Source of the DNA: Pseudomonas fluorescens
Lineage (GTDB): Bacteria > Pseudomonadota > Gammaproteobacteria > Pseudomonadales > Pseudomonadaceae
NCBI RefSeq assembly: GCF_005938625.1
Contig: NZ_VCNJ01000049.1
Location: forward strand, 1 to 64,000
DNA length: 64,000 nt
Direction: 5' to 3'
Shown here: piece by piece, positions 26,382 through 35,229 of the stretch
Position numbering within the stretch: position 1 is the first letter of the stretch
Layout of the letters: each line of letters opens with the position of its first letter
Notes under the pieces: generated by a model
Databases searched by the model: none
Seen by the model: the letters and a program-made list of their open reading frames with translations, nothing else
What the model was told of the DNA's origin: nothing
Made by a program: the position numbers and the translations under genes

Positions 26382-27275
26382 TTGGACCGTTTTGACGCAA
26401 TGCAGGCCTTTGCCCGGGTGGTCGAGGCGGGAAGCTTCACCAAAGCGGCGGAAACCTTGCACATGAGCAAGACCACCGTGACTCAACTGGTTCAGCAACT
26501 GGAGGCACGGTTGCGGGTGAAATTGCTCAATCGCACCACGCGCAAGGTCAACGTCACCGCCGATGGCGCGGCGTATTACCAGCGGGTGATCAAGTTGCTC
26601 GCCGATCTGGACGATGCCGAAAGCAGCTTGCCGGGTGCAGCGACATTGCCTTCTGGCCGGCTGCGCGTGGATGTGCCGAGTCCGTTCGCACGATTGATTC
26701 TGGTGCCGGCGCTGCCTGAGTTTCACGCGCGTTATCCGGACATTCAGATCGACATGGGCGTCAGCGACCGCATCGTCGACATCATTGATGAGAACGTCGA
26801 CTGCGTGGTGCGCGGGGGCGAACTCATGGACCTGTCGCTGATGGCGCGCAAGGTCGCCGATCTGCAGTTGGGGGTGTTTGCCGCGCCGCAATACCTGGCC
26901 CGCGCCGGTACGCCTGCGCACCCACGGGACCTGGAAGACAGCCATCATCGGGTCGTCGCTTTTCTCTGGGCACGCACCGGCAGACCGGTACCGTACGCCT
27001 TGCACAACGCCAGCGAAAACCTGCAAATCAAGGGGCGTCACGTCTTGGCAGTCGATGACGGCAACGCTTATCTCGCGGCAGGTCTGGCGGGCATGGGCGT
27101 ACTGTGGCTGCCCAAGTACATGTCTGCCGCCCACGAGGCGCGCGGTGAACTGGTGCCGCTGTTCGAAGACTGGAAACTCGCGCCGATGCCGCTCTACATC
27201 GCGTATCCGCCGAACCGGCATGTCAGTCTGAAATTGCGTGTGTTCATCGATTGGGTCGTTGAATTGATGGCGTAG
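26382..27275 (+). CDS. LysR-family regulator with TTG start
   Basis: A 297-residue CrgA/DmlR-like regulator (MDRFDAMQAFARVVEAGSFTKAA begins the winged helix). The start is read as TTG at 26382, preceded by GGGGGGCG; relatives begin with exactly MDRFDAMQAF, which makes this non-standard start more credible than the internal ATG at 26400. The effector domain begins near residue 90. Divergent from the ridA-like gene, its likely target. Confidence 0.88.
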   Translation: MDRFDAMQAFARVVEAGSFTKAAETLHMSKTTVTQLVQQLEARLRVKLLNRTTRKVNVTADGAAYYQRVIKLLADLDDAESSLPGAATLPSGRLRVDVPSPFARLILVPALPEFHARYPDIQIDMGVSDRIVDIIDENVDCVVRGGELMDLSLMARKVADLQLGVFAAPQYLARAGTPAHPRDLEDSHHRVVAFLWARTGRPVPYALHNASENLQIKGRHVLAVDDGNAYLAAGLAGMGVLWLPKYMSAAHEARGELVPLFEDWKLAPMPLYIAYPPNRHVSLKLRVFIDWVVELMA

Positions 27276-27399
27276 CAGCATTGTGGTGCAGTTATTGCTA
27301 GCTGCTGTGCCAGTGCCGTCAAAATACCAACACAATCAGGCGACTTGAAAGCCCGTAGTGATGAGATGCATGGCTTTCAATTCTAGGAGCTTCACCCGC

Positions 27400-28560
27400 A
27401 TGAATATGTACATCGATATCGTCGGTGCGTGCAATCTGAGCTGCCCGTCCTGCCCAATGGGCAACTCGGAAAATCTCAATTTCAAAAAAGCCATGCAGCT
27501 CGAGATGTTCAAGCAGATTGTCGATAAGGCCAAGACAGAGGGCGTCAACACGATCTACCTCTATAACTGGACCGAGCCGCTGATTCATCCAAAAATTGGC
27601 GAGTTTATCGAGGTCATCAATGCTGCCGGCATGGGCAGCGGCATCAGCACCAACCTGAACCTCGCCAAGAATATGGAAAAGGCCTTGATGGCCGAGCCGA
27701 GTTACTTCCGTATTTCGCTCTCGGGTTTTTACCAGGAGACCTACGAAAAGGGCCATGTCGGCGGCGATATCGAAGTTGTAAAACAAAACATGATCGCCCT
27801 CCAGGAAATCAAACAGCGCCTCGGTCTGAGGACCCGCGTTGATGTTTACTATCACCGCTACCTGGATAACATCGAAGAAGAATCACTGATGCGCGAGTTC
27901 AGTGAGCGTCTTGGCTTCATGTTCACCACCGGGTATTCCGTGATGATGCCGCTGGAGAAGACACTGGCCATTGTCGAGCGTGACCCGTCTGTCACGGCTA
28001 CGGACATTGACACCCTGAAACGCCTCGCACTGCCGCCGTACGACGATCTCGTCAACGTCATCCAGAACTTTCCCAAGATGGCGTGCACGCTCAAGGATGA
28101 CTGGCTGGTCATCGACTGCAATGGCAACACGGTGCTGTGCTGCACGATCTTCAATCAGACCGAATATCAGGTCGGCAAGTACCTCGACATGCCGCTTGCA
28201 GAACTGACGCGGCGCAAATCGACGCAGAAAAACTGTGTCGACATGTGCGACCGCTGCGCCAATAAAGGCCTGCATATCTACTCGATGCATCCCAATCAGG
28301 GGGTGCTGGAACGGCACGCGGTGAATCGCATCATTGATTTCGAGCAGCGTGCCAGCCAGGGTCTGCCGGTGGAAAGCGAGCAACTGGGGCGTGCCGGCGA
28401 AGTCAGTGCAGAAAACTTTGATGAAGCCCAATACCTTCGATTGAATGACGATGTCAGGATCGCGGTCGCCCAGGGAGGCTTCTCCAGCGCCTATCAGCAC
28501 TACGTGCTCTGTGGTCGGCTTGAGGGACGACTAGGTGCCGGGGTTTTCTCGGCCGTTTGA
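27400..28560 (+). CDS. Solitary radical SAM protein with C-terminal DxxxYLxxNxDV module
   Basis: A 386-residue radical SAM enzyme. CxxxCxxC is at Cys11/15/18 (ACNLSCPSCPMG). A SPASM-like cysteine region follows at about 255-305 (KMACTL, DCNGNTVLCC, NCVDMCDRCANKG). Residues about 339-379 form a separate module: FDEAQYLRLNDDV..AVAQGGFSSAYQHYVLCGRLEGR, a repeat found at the ends of glycosyltransferases and secreted proteins (typically YLxxNPDVxxAV..G.xxHYxxyGxxEGR). The start at 27400 has AGGAG nine bases upstream. No peptide or partner gene is adjacent; its 3' end overlaps the convergent LysR gene by 30 bases. The reaction is unknown. Confidence 0.8.
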   Translation: MNMYIDIVGACNLSCPSCPMGNSENLNFKKAMQLEMFKQIVDKAKTEGVNTIYLYNWTEPLIHPKIGEFIEVINAAGMGSGISTNLNLAKNMEKALMAEPSYFRISLSGFYQETYEKGHVGGDIEVVKQNMIALQEIKQRLGLRTRVDVYYHRYLDNIEEESLMREFSERLGFMFTTGYSVMMPLEKTLAIVERDPSVTATDIDTLKRLALPPYDDLVNVIQNFPKMACTLKDDWLVIDCNGNTVLCCTIFNQTEYQVGKYLDMPLAELTRRKSTQKNCVDMCDRCANKGLHIYSMHPNQGVLERHAVNRIIDFEQRASQGLPVESEQLGRAGEVSAENFDEAQYLRLNDDVRIAVAQGGFSSAYQHYVLCGRLEGRLGAGVFSAV

Positions 28561-29418
28561 GTCAAGGTTCAGGTTGGCGGATAACCAATCGATAAAAGAC
28601 CTCGCCATGGGGTCATTTTCACTGTCGCGGTGGGTCAACAGTGCCCAGTTTGGCCCGCGAATAGTCGCCTCGACCAGCGGTTGCAACAAGCCGTCAGCGC
28701 GCGCCTGACGGCTTAGTAACTGACTCACCAGCGCAATCCCAAGCCCCGCGCAAGCCGCGTCCAGCAGCAGCCCCGGGTCGGAAAAATTCAGCCCCTGAGC
28801 CTGCTGGCCGACATCGATACCGGCCTCGACCGCCCAATGGCTCCAGTCCATCTCCCGCTCGCCGTGCAAGGTGCTGCGTTGCGCTGTTGGCGTGTTCAGC
28901 AGGCGCGGATGGCAAGCCGGATAGAGTCGATCGGTGTGCAGCACTTTGAAACTGCACTCAGCCTGCGCGCTGATATCGTCGCGAACCGCCAGGTCGATGG
29001 TCTGCGTGGCCATGTCCGGCACCTCGTCGGTACTGTAGATCCACAGATCCACATCGGGATGCTGATCGCGAAAGTTGGCCAACCTCGGCAACAACCAATG
29101 CCGGGCAAACGCCGGCGTCGTGTTGAGTACCAGTTGATTGGGTTTTTGATACTGCCCCAGCCGCCGAATCCCCACCGCCAATTGCTGCAACATCGCTTGC
29201 GTGGTGCTGAGCAAATCGTGCCCGGCATCGGTCAACGCCACGCTGCGCCCGCTGCGGAAAAACAGCGGCTGTTCGAGGTAGGCCTCAAGGCTGCGGATCT
29301 GCTGACTGATCGCCGATTGGGTGAGGCTCAGCTCTTCGGCGGCCTTGTGAAAACTGCCGAGCCGGGCGGCGGCTTCAAAGCCACGCAGAGAGCTGAGTGG
29401 CGGCCAGTGCTTGAGCAT
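28531..29418 (-). CDS. LysR-family regulator of the agmatine operon
   Basis: A 295-residue GcvA-like regulator (PPLSSLRGFEAAARLGSFHKAA, then TQSAISQQIRSLE). It stands divergent to aguA across 111 bases, which places its operators between the two genes and makes the agmatine operon its likely target. The 3' end overlaps the radical SAM gene convergently. Confidence 0.85.
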   Translation of the reverse strand: MLKHWPPLSSLRGFEAAARLGSFHKAAEELSLTQSAISQQIRSLEAYLEQPLFFRSGRSVALTDAGHDLLSTTQAMLQQLAVGIRRLGQYQKPNQLVLNTTPAFARHWLLPRLANFRDQHPDVDLWIYSTDEVPDMATQTIDLAVRDDISAQAECSFKVLHTDRLYPACHPRLLNTPTAQRSTLHGEREMDWSHWAVEAGIDVGQQAQGLNFSDPGLLLDAACAGLGIALVSQLLSRQARADGLLQPLVEATIRGPNWALLTHRDSENDPMARSFIDWLSANLNLDSNGRENPGT

Positions 29419-29529
29419 ATCGATAAGTTCCTCTAATCAGTTGTGCGCTAAATCCATCGTTTGTTTGCCTGTTTGCGCGTCCGTAGCATTGGCGGCGTGA
29501 ACACATTGGCTTAACTAACGAGGCTTATC

Positions 29530-30582
29530 ATGCAGCACAACGACAATAAAAACAGCGCCTGGATGATGCCGGCAGAGTGGGTGACCCACGCCGCGACGTG
29601 GATGGTCTGGCCGCACAACAAAGCGCTGTGGGAGTCGGGCTGGGGTGTGACCCTGGCGCAAGTGCAGGAAGATTTTGCGCGCGTGGCCAACGCCATCGCC
29701 CGCTTCGAACCAGTGAAACTGGTGGTCGATCCGTCGGCGGTCTCCAGCGCCAAGGCGTTGTGCGGGCCGAACATCGAGCTGATTCCGTTGGCGGTCAACG
29801 ACAGTTGGTGCCGCGATTCCGGCCCGACGTTTGTCTGTCATCCGCAACAGGGGCTGGCCGGGGTGAGCTGGCGCTTTAACGCGTGGGGTGGCAAGTCGGC
29901 GCATGATCTGGACGAAAGTCTGGCGCGTCGTGCGCTCAATAACCTCGGCCTGGAATGCTTCGGCACGCCGCTGAGCAACGAGGGCGGGGCGATTCATGTC
30001 GACGGCGAAGGCACACTGATCACCACTGAATCGGTGCTACTCAACCCCAATCGCAACCCCGGCATTGGCAAAGCCGAGATGGAAGAGATCTTCAGCCGTT
30101 TGCTCGGCGTGAAGAAAACCATCTGGTTGCCGGGCGATCCGGATTACGTCACCGGCGACATGACTGACGGCCACGTCGATGGCGTCTGCGCCTTTGCCCG
30201 GCCTGGCGTCTTGTTGGTGGATGCCACTCACGACACATCTTCGGTGTACGCCGAAGTGGCGCGGGAAAATCGCCGTGCGCTGGAACTGGCCACCGATGCG
30301 CAGGGCCGCAAATTCGAGCTGATCGAACTGTTCGAAGCCTCCGACGCCGTCGACACCGAAGCCGAAGTGTTCTGCGCCTCGTACACCAACTTCTACATCG
30401 CCAACGGCGCGATCATCATGCCAGCGTATGGCATCGAGGCTGATAACGTCGCCGCCAAAGTGCTGGAGCATACCTTTCCCGGCCGCGAAGTGGTGCCGGT
30501 GCGCATCAATCATCTAGCCCATGGCGGCGGCGGGGTGCACTGCATCACGCAACAACAGCCAGCCTGGCCGCTGAGAGGTTGA
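29530..30582 (+). CDS. aguA: Agmatine deiminase AguA
   Basis: A 350-residue cytosolic enzyme of the guanidino-group-modifying (pentein) superfamily that converts agmatine to N-carbamoylputrescine and ammonia. Active-site elements are NDSWCRDSGPTF (near residues 90-101), GHVDG (His/Asp pair) and the nucleophile Cys338 in GGGGVHCITQQQP. The start has GAGG eight bases upstream. aguB begins four bases after its stop, so the two steps from agmatine to putrescine are co-transcribed. Confidence 0.95.
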   Translation: MQHNDNKNSAWMMPAEWVTHAATWMVWPHNKALWESGWGVTLAQVQEDFARVANAIARFEPVKLVVDPSAVSSAKALCGPNIELIPLAVNDSWCRDSGPTFVCHPQQGLAGVSWRFNAWGGKSAHDLDESLARRALNNLGLECFGTPLSNEGGAIHVDGEGTLITTESVLLNPNRNPGIGKAEMEEIFSRLLGVKKTIWLPGDPDYVTGDMTDGHVDGVCAFARPGVLLVDATHDTSSVYAEVARENRRALELATDAQGRKFELIELFEASDAVDTEAEVFCASYTNFYIANGAIIMPAYGIEADNVAAKVLEHTFPGREVVPVRINHLAHGGGGVHCITQQQPAWPLRG

Positions 30583-30586
30583 AAGC

Positions 30587-31495
30587 ATGAGCATTCTGAC
30601 CATCGCCAGCACCCAGATGCCGTGCACCTGGGACTTACCCGGCAACCTTGATCGCGCCGAGCAGCTCGTCCGTGACGCAGCGCAGCAGGGCGCGCAAGTG
30701 ATCCTGTTGCAGGAGCTGTTCGCCACACCGTATTTCTGCATCGAACAAAGCCATAAACACATGGCCCTTGCTGAGGAATACCGTGACAGCCGCGTACTCG
30801 CACGTTTCGCCGCCCTGGCCCGCGAGTTGGGCGTGGTGTTGCCGCTGAGCTGGTTTGAAAAGGCCGGCAACGCCTACTTCAACTCGCTGAGCGTGGCCGA
30901 TGCCGACGGGCGTTTGTTGGGTGTGTATCGCAAGACCCATATTCCCAACGCCATCGGCTACCAGGAGAAAGAATATTTCAGCCCCGGCGACACCGGTTTC
31001 AAAGTCTGGGACACCGCGTTCGGCCGCCTCGGCGTGGGCATCTGCTGGGATCAGTGGTTCCCGGAAACCGCGCGGTGCCTGGCGTTGATGGGGGCTGAGG
31101 TGTTGCTGTATCCAACTGCGATTGGCTCGGAACCGGGCTGCGCGGCGCTGGATTCCCGCGACCATTGGCAGATGACCATGCGCGGTCACGCGGCGGCCAA
31201 TCTGCTGCCGGTGGTGGCGGCGAACCGGGTCGGGCGAGAAGTCGCGACTACCGATCCGAGCCTGCAAATGAGCTTCTATGGCTCGTCGTTCATCAGCGAT
31301 CACAAGGGTCAATTGCTCGCCAGCGCGGACCGCGACAGCAGCGGCGTGAAGGTGCACAGCGTCGATCTGGCGGCGATGCGTGAAGAGCGTTTGAGCTGGG
31401 GCATTTATCGAGATCGTCGTCCGGACATGTACGGGCCGTTGCTCAGTCAGGACGGTCGCCACCTTCATGCACGCTGGAACACCCAAGGGGTTTGA
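30587..31495 (+). CDS. aguB: N-carbamoylputrescine amidase AguB
   Basis: A 302-residue nitrilase-superfamily amidase that hydrolyses N-carbamoylputrescine to putrescine, CO2 and ammonia. The catalytic triad is visible: Glu43 (LLQELF), Lys116 (YRKTHIPN) and Cys153 (GICWDQWFPE). It completes the agmatine pathway begun by aguA. The next gene, a polyamine-binding protein, starts one base after its stop. Confidence 0.95.
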   Translation: MSILTIASTQMPCTWDLPGNLDRAEQLVRDAAQQGAQVILLQELFATPYFCIEQSHKHMALAEEYRDSRVLARFAALARELGVVLPLSWFEKAGNAYFNSLSVADADGRLLGVYRKTHIPNAIGYQEKEYFSPGDTGFKVWDTAFGRLGVGICWDQWFPETARCLALMGAEVLLYPTAIGSEPGCAALDSRDHWQMTMRGHAAANLLPVVAANRVGREVATTDPSLQMSFYGSSFISDHKGQLLASADRDSSGVKVHSVDLAAMREERLSWGIYRDRRPDMYGPLLSQDGRHLHARWNTQGV

Positions 31496-31496
31496 C

Positions 31497-32600
31497 ATGG
31501 CTACCCATCACAAACGCTTGCGCGGCGCGATCGGCCTGGCGCTGATCTGCTTGATACCGTCGCTGCACGCCGAAGACAAAAACCTGCGGCTGTACAACTG
31601 GGCCGATTATTTTGCCGAAGACACCTTGAGCCGCTTCACCGCCGAAACCGGGATCAAAGTGATTTATGACGTCATGGATGGCAGCGAAACCCTTGAAGCG
31701 AAGATGCTCTCCGGCGGCAGCGGCTACGACCTGATATTCCCCGGCGACACCGTCGCCGAACGCTTGATGCGCGCTGGCAGCCTGATGCCGCTGGATCAAG
31801 CGAAGCTGACCGAGCTGGTCGACATCGAACCCGGTTTGCAGAAGCTGCGCGGTCATTACGAGCACTCCAGCAAAGCCACGGTGCCTTACACCTGGGGCAC
31901 CATCGGCCTGACCTACAACGAAGAGCAGATCAAAAAACGCATGGCCGATGCACCGGTCAACAGCCTCGACATGCTGTTCAAACCCGAACTGGCGGCGAAG
32001 TTCGCCGATTGCGGCATCTCGATGATCGACTCGCCGGATGAAGTGCTGGCGGTGGTGCTCAATTACCTCAAACGTGATCCGCGCAGCGCTAAGCCTGAGG
32101 ACCTGGCAGCGGCCAGTGAGTTGCTGATGAAGCTGCGGCCGTACATCCGCAAGTTCCAGTCGCAACCGGTGACCGATCTGGTCAATGGCAACCTGTGCCT
32201 GTCGCTGGGCTACAGCGGCGACATGACCCAGGCCCAGCGCACCTCGGACAGCGCCGGCAAACACACGCGTTTCCAGTATCGCGTGCCGCGTGAGGGCACC
32301 ACGGTGTGGATGGATACCATGGCGATTCCGGTCGACGCCAAACACCCGGAATACGCCTATATGTTCATCAACTTCGTCATGCGCCCCGAGAACATGGCGG
32401 CGATCAGCAATTTCACCGGTTACCCGACCTCCAACGCCAAGGCGCGGGCGAACGTCGATGCCAGCATGCGTGACAACCCGGATATCTACCTAGACGAGGC
32501 GACCTATGCTCGATTGATTCCGGGCAAGGACATTCCCCAGGCCGACATGCGAGCGCGCATGCGCACCTGGACCAAATTCAAGACTGCCACTGGCCAATGA
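31497..32600 (+). CDS. Polyamine-type ABC periplasmic binding protein
   Basis: A 367-residue solute-binding protein of the PotF/SpuD/SpuE family. Residues 1-22 are a Sec signal peptide (CLIPSLHAED), followed by the characteristic LRLYNWADYFAEDTL and a late TVWMDTMAIP segment with the acidic and aromatic pocket residues. No permease or ATPase follows, so it must use a transporter encoded elsewhere. AAGGGG precedes ATG 31497. Position in the operon suggests it binds agmatine or putrescine. Confidence 0.9.
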   Translation: MATHHKRLRGAIGLALICLIPSLHAEDKNLRLYNWADYFAEDTLSRFTAETGIKVIYDVMDGSETLEAKMLSGGSGYDLIFPGDTVAERLMRAGSLMPLDQAKLTELVDIEPGLQKLRGHYEHSSKATVPYTWGTIGLTYNEEQIKKRMADAPVNSLDMLFKPELAAKFADCGISMIDSPDEVLAVVLNYLKRDPRSAKPEDLAAASELLMKLRPYIRKFQSQPVTDLVNGNLCLSLGYSGDMTQAQRTSDSAGKHTRFQYRVPREGTTVWMDTMAIPVDAKHPEYAYMFINFVMRPENMAAISNFTGYPTSNAKARANVDASMRDNPDIYLDEATYARLIPGKDIPQADMRARMRTWTKFKTATGQ

Positions 32601-32605
32601 TCCAT

Positions 32606-32633
32606 GGCCGGGGTGTTGCGCCGGCCCTTTTTT
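32606..32633 (+). terminator. Rho-independent terminator after the polyamine-binding gene
   Basis: A 6-bp GGCCGG/CCGGCC stem (32606-32611, 32621-32626) with a 9-nt loop is followed by CTTTTTTC. Placed between the binding-protein gene and the next agmatine-deiminase-like gene, it may partly uncouple their expression. Confidence 0.8.
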
Positions 32634-32649
32634 CTACAGGAATAGCAAG

Positions 32650-33771
32650 ATGTCGACTCGTCGTGAATTCATCAAACAAGTCACGGTCGCCGCCGGTGTC
32701 GGCGCGGCATTTATAGGCCTTGGCCTGTCGCCTGGCAAAGTGTTCGCCGCCGCGCAAGGCCGCTGGTTCATGCCCGACGAAGGCGACAAACATGAGCGCG
32801 CCTACATCGCTTTCGGTGCGCAGGACGCGATCTGGGAAGAGTTCACCGAAGACGTCCAGGAAGCCCTCGGCCGCATCGCCCGCGCCATTGGCCGGTTTGA
32901 ACCGGTCACCGTGTTCTGCCGCAAGAACGAACGCAGCATCGCCGAAGAACTCTGCGGCACGCACAACATCACTTACGTCACCGCCGCGCTCGACGACATC
33001 TGGATGCGCGACATCGGCGCCAATTTCGTTATCGACGATAAGGGTGGTTTGGGCGCGGTGGACTTCAACTTCAACGGTTGGGGCGGCAAACAGCAGCACA
33101 GTAAAGATTCGAAGATCGCCGCACTGGTCGCCGACGACGCACAAGCCACCTACATCCGCACCGATCTGGTGGGCGAGGGCGGTGGCATCGAGGTCGACGG
33201 TCACGGCACCGGGATCATGACCGAAAGCAGCTGGATCAACCGCAACCGCAACCCCGACTGGAGCAAGGCCGATGTCGAAGCCGAACTGAAAGAGCGCCTG
33301 GGCCTGCGCAAAATCATCTGGCTGCCTGGGATCAGGGGCAAGGACATCACTGATGCCCACGTCGACTTTTACGCGCGCTTCATCAAGCCCGGCGTGGTGA
33401 TTGCCAACCTCGACACCGACCCTGAATCCTATGATCACAAGGTCACTTTGGCGCACCTGGAAATCCTCAAGAACGCCACCGATGCTGACGGTCGCAAACT
33501 CCAGGTCCACACGATGTCGCCGCCGCTGAAACCGCGCAAAAGCAAGTTCAACCAGAACAACCCGGACTTTGCCGCCGGTTACATCAATTACTTCGTGATA
33601 AACGGTGCGATCATCGCCCCGGAGTTCGGCGATAAAGCGGCGGACAAAAAGGCTTTCGACTTGCTTTCGAAACTGTACCCGCAGCGCGAAATCATCCAGC
33701 TCAACATCGATGCAATCGCCGCCGGTGGCGGTGGAATTCACTGCGTCACCAGCCATCAGCCACAGGCGTGA
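32650..33771 (+). CDS. Tat-exported agmatine-deiminase-family protein
   Basis: A 373-residue paralogue of AguA with a twin-arginine signal peptide: STRREFIKQ followed by a hydrophobic stretch and a cleavage-like VFAAA near residue 35. Active-site features of the family persist: DIWMRDIGANF, TDAHVDF and the Cys365 nucleophile in GGGGIHCVTSHQP. The deiminase would therefore act in the periplasm after folding in the cytosol. It follows aguA, aguB and the polyamine-binding gene on the same strand, 50 bases past a terminator. Substrate may be agmatine or another guanidino compound. Confidence 0.88.
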   Translation: MSTRREFIKQVTVAAGVGAAFIGLGLSPGKVFAAAQGRWFMPDEGDKHERAYIAFGAQDAIWEEFTEDVQEALGRIARAIGRFEPVTVFCRKNERSIAEELCGTHNITYVTAALDDIWMRDIGANFVIDDKGGLGAVDFNFNGWGGKQQHSKDSKIAALVADDAQATYIRTDLVGEGGGIEVDGHGTGIMTESSWINRNRNPDWSKADVEAELKERLGLRKIIWLPGIRGKDITDAHVDFYARFIKPGVVIANLDTDPESYDHKVTLAHLEILKNATDADGRKLQVHTMSPPLKPRKSKFNQNNPDFAAGYINYFVINGAIIAPEFGDKAADKKAFDLLSKLYPQREIIQLNIDAIAAGGGGIHCVTSHQPQA

Positions 33772-33821
33772 TTGACTCTGACGCGGATCAAGCCAACTAT
33801 CGGCGCATAACAACATGACCG

Positions 33822-34847
33822 ATGGACCACAACTTGATCGAACGACGCCAATTCAGCGGAGGCATGAAGGGGAAAAACCTCCGCTATCTGAATGAGCAAA
33901 GCGCGGATGAAACGCGCATGACCCGCACCGGTTTTTTGCTGCTGGAACATTTTTCACTGCCGGCGTTTACCCAAGCGCTGGACACCGTTGTCACTACCAA
34001 CCTGTTGCGTCCGGGGTTGTTTTCCTCGCGCACGTTTGGTTTGGGCGACGGTGAAGTCATCAGTGATCTGGGGCTGGTTATTCGTCCTGATGCACGTCTG
34101 GATTTGGCCGCGCTTCAGCAGCTGGATCTGCTGGTGGTGTGTGGCGGGTATCGCACCGAATTGCGCGCGAGTGATGAGTTTATTCATTTGCTCCGGGCCG
34201 CAGCGGAGCGGGGCGTCAGTCTCGCCGGTTTATGGAATGGTTCGTGGTTTCTCGGCCGGGCCGGGCTGCTCGATGGCTATCGCTGCGCGATCCACCCGGA
34301 GCACCGTCCGGCGCTGACTGAAATCGCCAAAGCCACCCACGTCAGCAGTGAACCCTACGTGATTGATCGCGACCGGCTGACGGCGTCGAGTCCGTCCGGT
34401 GCATTCCACATGGCATTGGACTGGATCAAGGGTTTGCACGGCAAAGCCTTGGTCGAAGGTATCGAAGACATCCTCGCCTTCGAGGAATCGCGCTACCGAC
34501 GAATCAAACCGGATGAAAACATCTGCGTCAGTGCGCCGTTGCGTGAAGTGGTGAAGCTGATGGACGCCAATCTCGAGGAGCCGCTGGAGCTGGAGCAACT
34601 GGCGGTGTACGCCGGCCGATCCCGTCGCCAGTTGGAGCGTTTGTTCAAGGAGCAACTGGGTACCACGCCGCAGCGCTATTACCTGGAATTGCGCATCACC
34701 GAAGCGCGACGGTTGTTGCAGCACACCGAGCTGTCGCAAGTCGAAGTGCTGGTGGCTTGCGGGTTCGTCTCGCCGAGTCATTTCAGCAAATGCTACAGCT
34801 CATATTTCGGCTACAGACCTTCCAAAGAAAAACGCCTGGTCAAATAA
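33822..34847 (+). CDS. GlxA-type AraC-family regulator
   Basis: A 341-residue regulator with a DJ-1/PfpI-like N-terminal domain (about 35-200, without a clear catalytic Cys at the usual strand end) and a C-terminal pair of AraC helix-turn-helix motifs (about 240-335, LEQLAVYAGRSRRQLERLFKEQLG and VEVLVACGFVSPSHFSKCY). Such proteins control amino-acid or amine catabolism (ArgR- and GlxA-like). Start 33822 is uncertain: no good ribosome-binding site, with alternatives at 33864 and 33918. It lies downstream of the agmatine genes and may regulate them. Confidence 0.85.
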   Translation: MDHNLIERRQFSGGMKGKNLRYLNEQSADETRMTRTGFLLLEHFSLPAFTQALDTVVTTNLLRPGLFSSRTFGLGDGEVISDLGLVIRPDARLDLAALQQLDLLVVCGGYRTELRASDEFIHLLRAAAERGVSLAGLWNGSWFLGRAGLLDGYRCAIHPEHRPALTEIAKATHVSSEPYVIDRDRLTASSPSGAFHMALDWIKGLHGKALVEGIEDILAFEESRYRRIKPDENICVSAPLREVVKLMDANLEEPLELEQLAVYAGRSRRQLERLFKEQLGTTPQRYYLELRITEARRLLQHTELSQVEVLVACGFVSPSHFSKCYSSYFGYRPSKEKRLVK

Positions 34848-34866
34848 CCCAGGCCGTCACCCACCT

Positions 34867-35082
34867 GAGTTCACCTCGATATCCCACGTCGGCGTACCTC
34901 TCCCAAACACCCCGTTCAGTCCCCTCACCCTCAGGGAGAAGGCCAGAGTGAGGGAATTTGTAGGCGGCACCAACCGCTTCCTCACCAGAGTTCACCTCGG
35001 TATCCCACGTCGGCGTACCTCGCCCAAACACCACGGTCGGTCCCCTCTACCTCTGGGAGAGGGCTAGGGTGAGGGGCTTTTA
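34867..35082. repeat. Two tandem copies of the dispersed ~95-bp repeat
   Basis: Units at 34867-34962 and 34987-35082 share GAGTTCACCTCG(A/G)TATCCCACG, then TCGGCGTACCTC, CCCAAACACC, and the GAGAGGGCTAGGGTGAGGG-type end. They are separated by 24 bases. The same unit occurs near 49-145 and, inverted, at 14136-14215. Confidence 0.75.
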
Positions 35083-35229
35083 AACGTCATCACCCACACA
35101 CGTTTAACTTACACGCACTGTTACGCCATAACGGCTACAACACCTTGCGCCGTTGCCTACGCGTACGCCAGAATCCGCCGGCTTACGCGCCTTGAGGCGG
35201 GCTGTACCGTTTCCCTGTCACTTCAAAAC

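Noticed and set aside
32578-33816. 412-codon minus-strand frame opposite the Tat agmatine deiminase
   Set aside because: Antisense frame; composition follows the real gene's codon positions.
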